Source: Prochlorococcus sp. AG-388-A04 (GTDB lineage: Bacteria; Cyanobacteriota; Cyanobacteriia; PCC-6307; Cyanobiaceae). From it: a stretch of DNA of 64,000 nt. The position numbers and the translations under genes were made by a program. The notes under the pieces were generated by a model. The model was not told the DNA's origin, searched no databases, and was given only the letters and a program-made list of their open reading frames with translations. This document shows, in pieces, positions 13,733-23,422 of this stretch; positions within the stretch are counted from its first letter, which is position 1; every line of letters starts with the position of its first letter. The DNA is taken from contig QCGL01000003.1 in assembly GCA_003279935.1 (NCBI GenBank), positions 1 to 64,000 on the forward strand, written 5' to 3'.

Positions 13733-14923
13733 TTAGTCATTTGGAGATGGCCAAATCTCTCTTACCTTATTTAATATTTCTTTTGACTTTTCAACTCTTT
13801 TCGACTGATTATCTTCGTTAATTAAAAACGTTACGTGAGCCATTTTCCTTCCAACACTTTCTTTAGATTTGCCATACCAATGGAGGTTAGAACCCCTAAT
13901 TTGAGATAACAATTCTAATCTTTTTTTTATGGACAAAGGAAATTTTTTACTTAAACCTAGTAAATTTATCATTAAGGATCCTTGGGAATTCATTTTTATT
14001 TCTGGAGGCCTAATGCCTGAAGATATACAAACATATTGATCGAACTGGCTTGAAGAACAAGCTTCAATAGAAAAGTGTGCGGAATTATGAGTTCTAGGAG
14101 CTATTTCATTAATTAATAATCCTTTATCACCATAAAAGAATTCAATTCCCATTACTCCTACATAATTAAGTTCATTTACTATTGATGAGAAAATATTTTT
14201 CGCAAAAGTTTTCAAATCATAATCAATTTCAGCTGGAGACAAAACCCAATCACAAATATTATTTTTTTGAAATGTCTCGACAACTGGAAAGAATCTTATT
14301 GTTCCATCAAAATCTCTTGATCCTACTAAAGCAAACTCATTTTTATAATCAACCCATTCTTCAATAATCCACTCGAATGAACTAGTTTCATTAAAAAAAG
14401 AATTAAGATCTTCTCTGGTATTAATTTTTCTATTTCCTTTACCGTCATATCCTCCTTTATAAGATTTAATCATAAGAGGAAAATTCCAATGCTCAATTTC
14501 TTCATCATCAAGACTTTTAAATTCCTCTATTGTTTTCCATCTTGGTGATGGAAGGTTCAATCTTTCTATTAATATTTTTTGGGATATTCTATCAACCAAA
14601 GGTTGAATTGATTCAAGGCTTGGTACAAAGATATTTTTAGAATCAAATAAATTCAATTTTTCAATTTTAATCCATTCATTTTCAAAAATAATTTTTTCGC
14701 ACTCTTTAATTAAATCCTTATTACCTTTTACCTTTAAGGGATCAGCTTCAATTACATAATCTGCTTTTGAACCTGCTGGATCATTGGAAGATTTAGTTTG
14801 AACGCATACTTTTATTCCTCTATTGTTTGCAGCCTCAGCAAGCATTAAAGCTAATTGACCACCTCCAATTATTCCTATTGAATAATTTTTCTTTATATTT
14901 TCATTATTTTTTTTTAGATTCAT
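13733..14923 (-). CDS. purK: N5-carboxyaminoimidazole ribonucleotide synthase
   Basis: An ATP-grasp enzyme that carboxylates AIR with bicarbonate to N5-CAIR in purine synthesis. The N-terminal IGIIGGGQLALMLAEAA is the pre-ATP-grasp motif. The central PLMIKSYKGGYDGKGN is the ATP-binding loop, and MGIEFFYGDKGLLINEIAPRTHNSAHFS carries the metal-binding Glu and the PurK signature. It has 396 residues, as expected. It is divergent from aroB and directly upstream of the 6S RNA block. Confidence 0.97.
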   Translation of the reverse strand: MNLKKNNENIKKNYSIGIIGGGQLALMLAEAANNRGIKVCVQTKSSNDPAGSKADYVIEADPLKVKGNKDLIKECEKIIFENEWIKIEKLNLFDSKNIFVPSLESIQPLVDRISQKILIERLNLPSPRWKTIEEFKSLDDEEIEHWNFPLMIKSYKGGYDGKGNRKINTREDLNSFFNETSSFEWIIEEWVDYKNEFALVGSRDFDGTIRFFPVVETFQKNNICDWVLSPAEIDYDLKTFAKNIFSSIVNELNYVGVMGIEFFYGDKGLLINEIAPRTHNSAHFSIEACSSSQFDQYVCISSGIRPPEIKMNSQGSLMINLLGLSKKFPLSIKKRLELLSQIRGSNLHWYGKSKESVGRKMAHVTFLINEDNQSKRVEKSKEILNKVREIWPSPND

Positions 14924-15064
14924 ATGATGATCTTATTATGATTTTTAATTCTTAACAACTGATTATTTTAATCTATATTTTAATCTAAATTTTAAGTCAA
15001 GATAAGGTTAGAATAAATAAAATCAATTTTAAAATTTATAAAAAACTCTTCTAAAACATTTATT

Positions 15065-16156
15065 GTGGATAAGAACAAAATACTAGTTCCTCTTAGTAAT
15101 AATTCATACGAAGTTATTATAAAACAAGGATTAATTAATAGCATTGGAGAAGAACTAACCCAAATTGGTATTAATAATAATAGAAAAATTCTTATAGTTT
15201 CTAATAAAGAAATCTCAACATTATTTGGGAGCAAACTTCTTAATAATTTAAAAAAGTATAACTTTAATGCTGAAATATTCAATATAAAAGCTGGAGAATC
15301 TCATAAGAACTTGGCAAGTTTAAGTGAGATATTTAATGCTGCTTTTGAGGTTGGTTTAGATAGGAATTCCTTGATGATTGCACTCGGGGGCGGAATTGTA
15401 GGGGATGTCACTGGTTTTGCCGCCGCTACATGGTTAAGAGGTATTGAATATATTCAAATCCCTACAACATTATTATCTATGGTTGATTCATCTGTAGGTG
15501 GTAAAACAGCCGTTAATCATCCTAAAGGAAAAAATCTAATAGGAGCTTTTTATCAGCCAAAAGCTGTTTTAATTGACCCTGAGACTCTAATAACTTTACC
15601 AACGAGGGAATTCAAGGCAGGTATGGCGGAAGTAATCAAATATGGCGTCATAAAAGATAAATCACTTTTCGAATACTTAGAAAATGAAAAGAATAGAGAT
15701 AAAATCCTTAATCTCAAGAACGAATCATTAATAAAAATAATCAATAAATCAATTAAAACCAAGGCTCGTATAGTTTCTGAAGACGAGAAAGAAAAGGGAA
15801 TTCGAGCAATATTAAATTATGGTCATTCCTTTGGCCACGTAATAGAAAATTTGTGTGGATATGGAGAGTATCTACATGGCGAAGCAATATCAATTGGAAT
15901 GAAAATTGCAGGAGATATTGCGACTGAAAAGAATTTGTGGTCAAAAGAGCATTCTTTAAGGCAAGATCATCTTATTGAAAGCTATGGCCTCCCAACACAA
16001 ACACCCAAAATTAAAAAAAATCAAGTAATTAAAATACTTATGGGTGATAAAAAAGTACGTAATGGGAAAATGAGATTTATATTACCCATAGAGCTTGGAG
16101 AAGTTGATATATTTAATGATATAAATGAGACGCAATTCCTAAAATATTTTGATTAG
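15065..16156 (+). CDS. aroB: 3-dehydroquinate synthase
   Basis: Converts DAHP to 3-dehydroquinate in the shikimate pathway, using NAD and a divalent metal. [21 protein letters not shown] is the NAD-binding glycine motif, followed by [19 protein letters not shown]. The metal ligands are Glu in [10 protein letters not shown] and His in NYGHSFGH and [10 protein letters not shown]. It has 363 residues with a GTG start. It ends convergently with the MidA-type gene, overlapping by 4 bases. Confidence 0.97.
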   Translation: MDKNKILVPLSNNSYEVIIKQGLINSIGEELTQIGINNNRKILIVSNKEISTLFGSKLLNNLKKYNFNAEIFNIKAGESHKNLASLSEIFNAAFEVGLDRNSLMIALGGGIVGDVTGFAAATWLRGIEYIQIPTTLLSMVDSSVGGKTAVNHPKGKNLIGAFYQPKAVLIDPETLITLPTREFKAGMAEVIKYGVIKDKSLFEYLENEKNRDKILNLKNESLIKIINKSIKTKARIVSEDEKEKGIRAILNYGHSFGHVIENLCGYGEYLHGEAISIGMKIAGDIATEKNLWSKEHSLRQDHLIESYGLPTQTPKIKKNQVIKILMGDKKVRNGKMRFILPIELGEVDIFNDINETQFLKYFD

Positions 16157-17343
16157 CGAATACAGATTGAATTTATTTTAAATTTCTTATTATTAAATTT
16201 GCCAAAAACAAACCATTTAAAATCTCCTAAACAGATTGGGTCAACTAATCTCAACAAGGCTTCTCTTCTAGAAAGAGCTTTTGAGATATCATCCTTTAGT
16301 TCATTCTGAATTTCAAAAAGTCGTTCAGCTAAACCAAGTGACAATAATGCCTCTCCTTGTTTGACTATTCCAATAGTTTCAAAACCTAAAGTTTCCGAAT
16401 CATAAATTAAACTTTCAATACAAACATGAGACGTTAAATCACAATCCCCGGGAGACTCAAAAATATTTTCAACAATTTTTTGGTTTTTATAGGAAATTAA
16501 TGTCCCATTACTATTACCCAATGAATAATATCTTTTGGCTTCTTTGGCATAGTCAATTATTAATAAAATTCCATTATTGATTTTTGCATAAATAGCCATT
16601 AACCATTTTTTATTATCTATGTGCCATTCGGTAGTCCATCCTTCTGGAGCATATTTAGGGGGAATATTAATATTTAAGTTTTCCTGAGCAGAGGCAATAC
16701 TTTTTTCTAATTCTTTTGTAATTGAAATTGCTTCAAAGAACAATCTTCCTGATTTCTTATCTATAGAGACTCCTTGCCGTCGCATTTTGCCTTTTAAATT
16801 TATTATTCTTTCTACTGGCAAGGCATCGAGTACCTCATTAGCTAACACAACCCCATTTAAACTTTTATCTTCCAAGTCCTCTAAACTTTTCCATAATATA
16901 TCAAAACCCAGTTTTAAATATGTTTCTAATTTCTTTTGCTGTTTTTTTATCATTCCTTTATTTGGCTCAATAATGATAAAACAAACATTTTTTAATAGTT
17001 TTTTATCGTTAATAAAGAAATACTCAAGTAAACCACTCATAAGACTGCCGTCTCCTGCACCAAACTCAATCACTGATAACTTATCATCACAAATTGTTTT
17101 GCTTTTTACCTGTATCAACCATTCGTAAATTTGTTTAGATAACAAAAACGCGAAGTCATCTGACATTGAAGGCGAAGTAACAAAATCACCCTTAGGGCCT
17201 AAATTAGCTTTACCACTTCCGTAGTATCCATTATTTAGGTCATTCAAAACGAAGTCCATATAGTCATAAAAACTTATAGTTCCTCCCTTTTTTATTATTT
17301 TTTTTATTAACCATTCTTGATTATTCGCGGGTAGACTTTTCAT
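16153..17343 (-). CDS. MidA/NDUFAF7-type SAM-dependent methyltransferase
   Basis: A 396-residue class I methyltransferase of the former DUF185 family. Its eukaryotic relative methylates an arginine of the NADH dehydrogenase 49-kDa subunit, so an NDH-1 target is a fair guess here. The SAM motif is [12 protein letters not shown], preceded by [22 protein letters not shown] and followed by [15 protein letters not shown], which are hallmark family blocks. It starts only 8 bases from the divergent Psb32-like gene. Confidence 0.85.
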   Translation of the reverse strand: MKSLPANNQEWLIKKIIKKGGTISFYDYMDFVLNDLNNGYYGSGKANLGPKGDFVTSPSMSDDFAFLLSKQIYEWLIQVKSKTICDDKLSVIEFGAGDGSLMSGLLEYFFINDKKLLKNVCFIIIEPNKGMIKKQQKKLETYLKLGFDILWKSLEDLEDKSLNGVVLANEVLDALPVERIINLKGKMRRQGVSIDKKSGRLFFEAISITKELEKSIASAQENLNINIPPKYAPEGWTTEWHIDNKKWLMAIYAKINNGILLIIDYAKEAKRYYSLGNSNGTLISYKNQKIVENIFESPGDCDLTSHVCIESLIYDSETLGFETIGIVKQGEALLSLGLAERLFEIQNELKDDISKALSRREALLRLVDPICLGDFKWFVFGKFNNKKFKINSICIR

Positions 17344-17351
17344 CGGCGAAA

Positions 17352-18173
17352 ATGTATAAAGACAAAAAAACTTTTATGCATTCAAAGATTAACTATTTCT
17401 TAGTAATATTTCTATCTATAGTAATTTTAATTTTCAATGAACCTTCTTTTGCTATTAATAATCCAAATCTTTTACCTGAAGAAAAAACACCAGTTATTGA
17501 TTTAGCTAAGACATTAAGCCCAAATCAGAAAAAATCTTTAGAGGAAAAACTTAATAACTTAGAAAAGGAAAGTGGTTGGAAGATTAAATATTTATCTCAA
17601 TTCGAAAGTGTCCCTGGAATTGCTATTAAAGATTATTGGGATTTAGATGAAACAAGTTTATTAATAATTGCAGATCCTAGAGGAGGTAATTTATTAAATT
17701 TTAATGTTGGTGAAGCATATTTTGCTTTCATGCCAAGATTATTTTGGGTGGAACTTCAAACTAGGTTCGGAAATCAATATTATGTAAAAGATCATGGAGA
17801 AGATGGAGCAGTATTAGATGCAATTAATTCAGTAAAAATTTGTCTTGACAGAGGAGGGTGCCAGGTCGTTCCTGGATTACCGAAAGAACAATATATATGG
17901 ACTTTGTGTACTTCTATCTTGGGAGGATTAGTGGCAGGATTTGCTGCCGCCCCAAGAAAAGAGGGCCAAATCATATCAATTGGATTTTTAGCTCTTCTTT
18001 CTCCTTTATGGGGAATGCTATTTGGAATTTTTGGTTTAGCACCAATAATTTCCAGAACAAGCGAAATAATACCGTTATTCAAAAATGGACTTGCCTTTTC
18101 TGCCGCAGCAATTGCAGGATACCTTTTATCACAAACCGTATTCTCTAGATATGAGAAACCGAATAAAAGTTGA
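17352..18173 (+). CDS. psb32: TPM-domain protein, Psb32-like
   Basis: A 273-residue protein related to Psb32/TLP18.3, which protects and helps repair photosystem II. A signal-anchor segment (YFLVIFLSIVILIF) ends in FAINNP, suggesting export to the lumen. The TPM domain covers about residues 45 to 165 (VIDLAKTLSPNQKKSLEEKLNNLEKESGWKI and LLIIADPRGG). Two or three hydrophobic segments in the C-terminal third anchor it. A second Met (MHSKINYF, 17376) is an alternative start that would leave more room for the divergent promoters. Confidence 0.8.
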   Translation: MYKDKKTFMHSKINYFLVIFLSIVILIFNEPSFAINNPNLLPEEKTPVIDLAKTLSPNQKKSLEEKLNNLEKESGWKIKYLSQFESVPGIAIKDYWDLDETSLLIIADPRGGNLLNFNVGEAYFAFMPRLFWVELQTRFGNQYYVKDHGEDGAVLDAINSVKICLDRGGCQVVPGLPKEQYIWTLCTSILGGLVAGFAAAPRKEGQIISIGFLALLSPLWGMLFGIFGLAPIISRTSEIIPLFKNGLAFSAAAIAGYLLSQTVFSRYEKPNKS

Positions 18174-18183
18174 AAATTTCTAA

Positions 18184-19035
18184 CTAAAAATCTCCATTTC
18201 TGAAAAGTATTTTTTCTTCAGATAACTCCCCTGACTCTGAATACCATCTTTGAGAAATATGTGAAATTTCACTATCTACAAACTCAACCCATGAAAAGTT
18301 TACTAATAATTCGCCCTCTATATTTTTTTTATATCTCGGAACTATTGCAGAATTCAAATAAGCTGTACCTTCTTTATCAATTTTGAACATATTTCTCAAA
18401 CCTTGATTCCTTTTTAGACGATTATGCATATGTCCAAAAATGACAAGGTCAATTTTTCTTTTTTTTTGTATTTCTGAAATTGCAACAGCTAAATCCCTAT
18501 CTCCCCAGTCACAAGAAGGCTCTTTCCAATCTTTCCCACAAATACTTTTAGAGTCTGATCCCAAGCCTGAAGGACCTGCATGTGACATAAAAACAAGAGG
18601 TAATTCGCTACTATTTTTTTCTGAACATTTAAGCATTTTATTAACTGACTCTTGTTCGCTTATGGGTCCATAAACAGCTTTAACCTCATTTGAAAGATAA
18701 TAACCACCTCCTGAACTACAGGGCCTAGCACTTAAAATATTTAATTGATTATTAAATATTTTCAAATCCCAAGCACAATATTTTTCTTGCAAAATCCGAA
18801 TCTGTTTTAAAAGAGTCTCTCCTGTTGAGTCTTTACCTCGATCATGATTTCCCAATATCACAAAAGTAGGGATTTTTATTAAATTAATCTTCTTTATTAT
18901 TTTGATATTACCATCAGAAATATCTCCAATAAATAGAACAATATCTGGTTTTATAAGCGATAAAATCCTAATATCCGCTTCAGACCACTGACCGTGACAG
19001 TCACCAACAATAGCAATTTTTAAATTTGTCAGAAT
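18184..19035 (-). CDS. Calcineurin-like metallophosphoesterase, start unclear
   Basis: The ORF-track entry (from 18861) lacks the N-terminus. Upstream the same frame encodes LKIAIVGDCHGQW and VLFIGDIS, the GDxH and GD metal motifs, before ILGNHDRG (GNHD). FMSHAGPSG and IFGHMHNR complete the five-motif set, so the enzyme is intact only with the extension. No ATG, GTG or TTG exists there; CTG (19032) or ATT would be needed. Alternatively, dropping one A from an A6 run at 19035 to 19040 would join it to an ATG at 19054. Substrate is unknown. Confidence 0.75.
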   Translation of the reverse strand: MLTNLKIAIVGDCHGQWSEADIRILSLIKPDIVLFIGDISDGNIKIIKKINLIKIPTFVILGNHDRGKDSTGETLLKQIRILQEKYCAWDLKIFNNQLNILSARPCSSGGGYYLSNEVKAVYGPISEQESVNKMLKCSEKNSSELPLVFMSHAGPSGLGSDSKSICGKDWKEPSCDWGDRDLAVAISEIQKKRKIDLVIFGHMHNRLKRNQGLRNMFKIDKEGTAYLNSAIVPRYKKNIEGELLVNFSWVEFVDSEISHISQRWYSESGELSEEKILFRNGDF

Positions 19036-19135
19036 TTTTTCTATTTAAAGGCATATAATCTATTAAGAGACATTGTAAATCCTGACCAGTATAACTTCTA
19101 CTGCAAAACAGAAATCTATTCAAAACGAAAAAGAT

Positions 19136-20050
19136 TTGATTTCTGAAATTAAGGAGCTTTGCTTAAAAGCTAATGCGATAATTCTTGCTCATTATTATCA
19201 AGCGCCAGAAATTCAAGATATCGCTGATTTTATTGGAGATTCATTAGACCTCTCTAAGAAAGCTGCAAATAATGACGCAGACATAATAATTTTTTGTGGT
19301 GTCCATTTCATGGCAGAAACAGCAAAAATACTTAGCCCAAACAAAACAGTTTTATTACCTGATATTGATGCAGGTTGTTCTTTGGCTGATGATTGTCCTG
19401 CAGAAGAGTTCCAAAAATTTAGAGAAGAAAATCCAGATCATTATGTTGTAAGTTATATAAACTGTACTGCAGAAGTAAAAGCTCAAAGTGATTTAATTTG
19501 TACTAGTAGCAATGCTGTTTCATTAGTAGAAAAAATTCCTAAAGATAAAAAAATTATATTTGCACCAGATAAAAATCTTGGTCGATGGGTTCAAAAGAAC
19601 TCAGGGAGAAAACTTAAACTTTGGCCAGGCAGCTGTGTAGTTCATGAAACATTTAGTGAAGAGGCTTTATTAAAATTAAAATACAAACATCCCGATGCAA
19701 AAGTAATAGCCCATCCTGAGTGCAGCCAAAATTTATTAGTACTTTCAGATTTTATTGGTTCAACCAGTAAGTTATTAGATTTCGTTAGTAATGATAATTC
19801 TGATACTTATATGGTTTTAACGGAACCTGGAATAATACATCAAATGAAAAAGAAAGAACCTAATAAAAGTTTTATTGAAGTGCCAGATATTGATGGGTGT
19901 AAATGTAATGAGTGTCCATATATGAAATTGAATACATTAGAAAAGATTTTAGATTGTTTAAAAAACAATTATCCTTCAATTGAATTAGACCCTAAAATAA
20001 TAAAAAAAGCTTACAAACCTATAAAAAGAATGCTGGATATGAGCATCTAA
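19136..20050 (+). CDS. nadA: Quinolinate synthase
   Basis: Condenses iminoaspartate with dihydroxyacetone phosphate to quinolinate in NAD synthesis, using a [4Fe-4S] cluster. Expected blocks are LAHYYQAPEIQDIADFIGDSL, CGVHFMAETAKIL, the ligand Cys in YINCTAEVKA, PGSCVVHE, HPECSQN and the C-terminal CKCNECPYM. The listed TTG start gives 304 residues. The frame is open for 18 further codons to a CTG at 19082 (TSITSTAKQ), giving about the usual family length. It overlaps the convergent protease gene by 4 bases. Confidence 0.95.
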   Translation: MISEIKELCLKANAIILAHYYQAPEIQDIADFIGDSLDLSKKAANNDADIIIFCGVHFMAETAKILSPNKTVLLPDIDAGCSLADDCPAEEFQKFREENPDHYVVSYINCTAEVKAQSDLICTSSNAVSLVEKIPKDKKIIFAPDKNLGRWVQKNSGRKLKLWPGSCVVHETFSEEALLKLKYKHPDAKVIAHPECSQNLLVLSDFIGSTSKLLDFVSNDNSDTYMVLTEPGIIHQMKKKEPNKSFIEVPDIDGCKCNECPYMKLNTLEKILDCLKNNYPSIELDPKIIKKAYKPIKRMLDMSI

Positions 20051-21381
20051 TTTAACGAATAAACAATATTATTATCATTATTTTTAAAAGCAGCTAATAA
20101 ATTTGCGGAATCAGGTTCAAACTGACTTACTAATTTAGTTCTTTTAATTATTTTAAGAAGTTCTTTCTCACCTGCTCTATATTGTCTATCTCTTTTAGTA
20201 CCAATTTCTCTTTGAAGAATTGGATTAGAATTCATCTTGACTTCTATGTCTGGAGTAATTCCAAACTTATTAATATCTGTTCCATTAGGAGTTAAGTACT
20301 TAGCAACTGTAACTGTTAAACCTGAACCATCCACCAAAGTTCGCATAGACTGAACAAGGCCTTTGCCGAAAGTTTTCTTACCTACTAATTTACCTCTATT
20401 ATTGTCTCTTATTGCACCGGAAACTATTTCACTTGCGCTCGCCGAACCTTCATTAACAAGTACAATTAAAGGTTTTTTTGTTAAAGCCTTACCATTACCT
20501 CTTTTTGTTTCTCTCAAACCATCTTTAGATAAAGTACTTACAATTATGCCTTTATCAATAAATTGACGAGAAATATCAATACTAGATTCTAATAATCCTC
20601 CGGGATTACTTCTTAAATCAAGAACATATCCAGAAACTTTTTTTATTTCCAGATCTTTTAATGTATCTTTCATCTCTCTTGATGCATTAGCATTAAACTG
20701 TTTTATCCTCACATAACCGATTAATAATCCATCTTTAGTTTTATTTATTTTGCTTGTCACTGATTTTATTTCTATCCTTTCTCTTAATAAAGACTTATAA
20801 AAAGAATTCCCATTTCTTAGGATTTCAAGTTTAACTTTTGTACCTCTTCTGCCCCTTATTAATTTAACTGCATCCTCAATATTCAAACCTTTAGTAGATA
20901 CATTATCGATTGATAAAATCTTATCTCTAGCTTTAATTCCAGCCTCATAAGCAGGAGTTCCTTCTATAGGGGAAATAATTATTAGAGAATCAGACTCTTT
21001 ATCTTTAACAATTTGTATTCCGACTCCAGTTAATTCTCCTGAAGTATCTATTCTCATTTGATTAAATTCTTTAGGGTCTAGAAATCTTGTATACGGGTCA
21101 TCTAAATTTGAAAGCATATCTCTAATAGCATCATAAGCTTCATTATTATCTGAATATTTTTTTGCTAAAAATTCCTTTCTTAAATTAATCCAATTAGATC
21201 TCTCAAATTTTCCACTTGAATCAAGGAAGTCTCTATATACAATTTGCCAAACGTGATCAATAACTTCTTTGTAGTTATTTTCTAAAATTGTCGCATTTGA
21301 ATGATTACTCACCAATACCCCGGAAAAAGTAGTCACTATTAAAAAGACAAGTTTTTTTTTAAATAATTCTTTTATCTTCAA
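20047..21381 (-). CDS. ctp: C-terminal processing protease (S41 family)
   Basis: A 444-residue tail-specific protease of the CtpA/B/C group; CtpA matures the D1 protein of photosystem II, but which paralogue this is cannot be said. It has a signal peptide (LVFLIVTTFSGVLVSNHSNA), LDDPYTRFLDP, and a PDZ domain around residues 105 to 185 (GVGIQIV...SPIEGTPAYEAGI). The catalytic Ser lies in EGSASASEIVSGA and the Lys in GKKTFGKGLVQ. It acts in the lumen or periplasm. Confidence 0.92.
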   Translation of the reverse strand: MKIKELFKKKLVFLIVTTFSGVLVSNHSNATILENNYKEVIDHVWQIVYRDFLDSSGKFERSNWINLRKEFLAKKYSDNNEAYDAIRDMLSNLDDPYTRFLDPKEFNQMRIDTSGELTGVGIQIVKDKESDSLIIISPIEGTPAYEAGIKARDKILSIDNVSTKGLNIEDAVKLIRGRRGTKVKLEILRNGNSFYKSLLRERIEIKSVTSKINKTKDGLLIGYVRIKQFNANASREMKDTLKDLEIKKVSGYVLDLRSNPGGLLESSIDISRQFIDKGIIVSTLSKDGLRETKRGNGKALTKKPLIVLVNEGSASASEIVSGAIRDNNRGKLVGKKTFGKGLVQSMRTLVDGSGLTVTVAKYLTPNGTDINKFGITPDIEVKMNSNPILQREIGTKRDRQYRAGEKELLKIIKRTKLVSQFEPDSANLLAAFKNNDNNIVYSLN

Positions 21382-21437
21382 AGGTCAGTACTATGCATTA
21401 AATTTTCTATTAATTGAATTATAAATTAAAAATAAGT

Positions 21438-22655
21438 TTAGGGATCAATCCATTTCCCATCATCTTTAATGAGCCGAATTAGAGCATCAACCCCTTCATC
21501 CTCAGGTACTCTTTTTATCTCCTCTTTTCTTCTGTAAAGAGCAATTGTACCTTTACCTTTACCTACATAACCGTAATCAGCATCTGCCATTTCTCCTGGA
21601 CCATTTACTATACAACCCATTATTGCTATGTCTAAACCAGTTAAATGGGAAGTAGCATTCCTCACTTTATCTACAACCTCCTCTAAATTAAAAAGCGTTC
21701 TACCACAGCTAGGGCAGCTTATATATTCAACCATTGTTTTTCGCAATCCTAAAGATTGCAAAATTGAATAGCATACTGGAATTTCCTTTTCAGGAGCTTC
21801 AGTTAGAGAAACTCTGATGGTATCTCCAAGACCTTCGGCAAGAAGTGTTCCAATACCTGCGGTACTTTTAATTCTTCCATAATCACCATCTCCTGCTTCA
21901 GTAACACCCAAATGCAAAGGGTAATTATATCCTTCTGCATCTAATCTATCCGCAATCATCCTATATGCAGCCAACATCACCGGTGCTCTTGAGGCTTTCA
22001 TTGAAATTATAATGTTATGAAAATCAAGCTCATCGCAGATTTTGACAAATTCCATTGCAGATTCTGTCATCCCTAAAGGTGTATCTCCATAAGTAAAAAG
22101 CATTCTCTCGGATAAAGATCCATGGTTAACTCCAATTCTTAAAGCTTTATTCTCCGACTTTAAAACTTCTACAAGTGGAGTAAATCTTTTAAGAATTGTT
22201 TTTTTTATAGTCTCAAATTCAGCGTTAGTATATTCAGTCCTTGTAGGATCTGATTTCTCAAAAACAAATAATCCTGGATTAATTCTTACTTTATCAACAT
22301 GTTTTGCAACCTCCATTGCAATTTTCATTCCATTGTGATGAACATCTGCAACTAATGGGGTATTTATATTGTTTTTAATTAATTCTTTTTTAATATCTCC
22401 AACAGCCTTTGCATGAGCTAAAGAAGGGACAGTTAGTCTTACTATTTCGCATCCAACTTCATGAAGTCTTTTAATTGCTAAATAAGAATTTTCGACATCC
22501 ATGGTATCTTCATTTATCATTGATTGAACTCTTACTGGATAATCGCTACCAATTGCGATATCCCCAACCATTACTGTTCTAGTTGTCCTTCTCTCAATAT
22601 GAGTTGAATATCTCCTTGAGAGACTATTCACCTCTTTTGATTGAGTAAGTGACAT
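21438..22655 (-). CDS. ispG: 4-hydroxy-3-methylbut-2-enyl diphosphate synthase
   Basis: The [4Fe-4S] enzyme converting MEcPP to HMBPP in the MEP isoprenoid pathway, using ferredoxin in cyanobacteria. The start [22 protein letters not shown] is characteristic. C-terminal Cys ligands lie in [18 protein letters not shown] and [23 protein letters not shown]. It has 405 residues, the usual cyanobacterial length. It is upstream of ctp on the same strand with a 56-base gap. Confidence 0.97.
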   Translation of the reverse strand: MSLTQSKEVNSLSRRYSTHIERRTTRTVMVGDIAIGSDYPVRVQSMINEDTMDVENSYLAIKRLHEVGCEIVRLTVPSLAHAKAVGDIKKELIKNNINTPLVADVHHNGMKIAMEVAKHVDKVRINPGLFVFEKSDPTRTEYTNAEFETIKKTILKRFTPLVEVLKSENKALRIGVNHGSLSERMLFTYGDTPLGMTESAMEFVKICDELDFHNIIISMKASRAPVMLAAYRMIADRLDAEGYNYPLHLGVTEAGDGDYGRIKSTAGIGTLLAEGLGDTIRVSLTEAPEKEIPVCYSILQSLGLRKTMVEYISCPSCGRTLFNLEEVVDKVRNATSHLTGLDIAIMGCIVNGPGEMADADYGYVGKGKGTIALYRRKEEIKRVPEDEGVDALIRLIKDDGKWIDP

Positions 22656-22688
22656 TAATTTCTAGAAATTCAAAAAGACTTACTCAAA

Positions 22689-23192
22689 TTATAAAGCATA
22701 TAGTTTACTACTAACATTCTTAAGATCTTTTAAAGTTAGATCATACGGTTTTTCAACCTCTTTTGAAGAGAATCTCAACAAATAAGATGGGTGAAAAATA
22801 GTAATAATTTCTCTCCCATCTTTCTTAAACCATTTCCCTCTTATCTTAGAAATTGGATTCTTTATTTCCAAAATAGTTCTCATAGCAGTCGAACCAGTTA
22901 AAATAATAAATTTCGGATCTACTAGTTTAATTTGTTGAATTAACCATGGTTTATGAATATTTATTTCTTTATTAGTTGGTTTTCTATTGTTTGGAGGACG
23001 ACATTTAATTACATTGCAAAAATATACATCCTTTTGTAAGTCAATTCCTGCTTCTATTAATAGTTCATCCAACAGTTTTCCTGATTTGCCAACATAAGGT
23101 TCTCCCTCTAAGTCTTCTTGAGCCCCAGGGGCTTCACCAATTATTAATAAATTTGCAAATACATTACCTCTGCTAATGACTAATCTTTTCAA
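22689..23192 (-). CDS. Family-4-type uracil-DNA glycosylase lacking Fe-S ligands
   Basis: A 167-residue UDG-superfamily protein (COG1573). Motif A is IGEAPGAQEDLEGEPYVGKSG and motif B is FHPSYLLR, both as in family 4, and CNVIKCRPPNNRKP is the usual central block. Normal family-4 enzymes have an N-terminal CxxC and a further Cys after KCRPP; here the N-terminal pair is absent (TTG start, a stop shortly upstream) and the later site is His (NIHKPWL). It therefore probably folds without the cluster. Likely role: uracil removal from DNA. Confidence 0.8.
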   Translation of the reverse strand: MKRLVISRGNVFANLLIIGEAPGAQEDLEGEPYVGKSGKLLDELLIEAGIDLQKDVYFCNVIKCRPPNNRKPTNKEINIHKPWLIQQIKLVDPKFIILTGSTAMRTILEIKNPISKIRGKWFKKDGREIITIFHPSYLLRFSSKEVEKPYDLTLKDLKNVSSKLYAL

Positions 23193-23422
23193 AGCAAATT
23201 TAAGTTCAAAGTTTATAAATAATATTAAAACTAAAAACTATTAAAAAAAAATATGAACTATATAATTCGTCACTACCCATTTTAATTTCTAAGAAAAGAC
23301 AATACGAAAATAAATTAAATTAAGAAAACGACCCAAATTAAACCAATCTGTGATACTTTTACTTATTCTTAACCTATTAATAAAAAATTTTTAAAAGTTA
23401 TATTTAAAGAACTTTGGATCAA

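Noticed and set aside
14992-15282. 96-residue minus-strand ORF at the aroB start
   Set aside because: Antisense shadow of aroB, which has all its motifs in frame.
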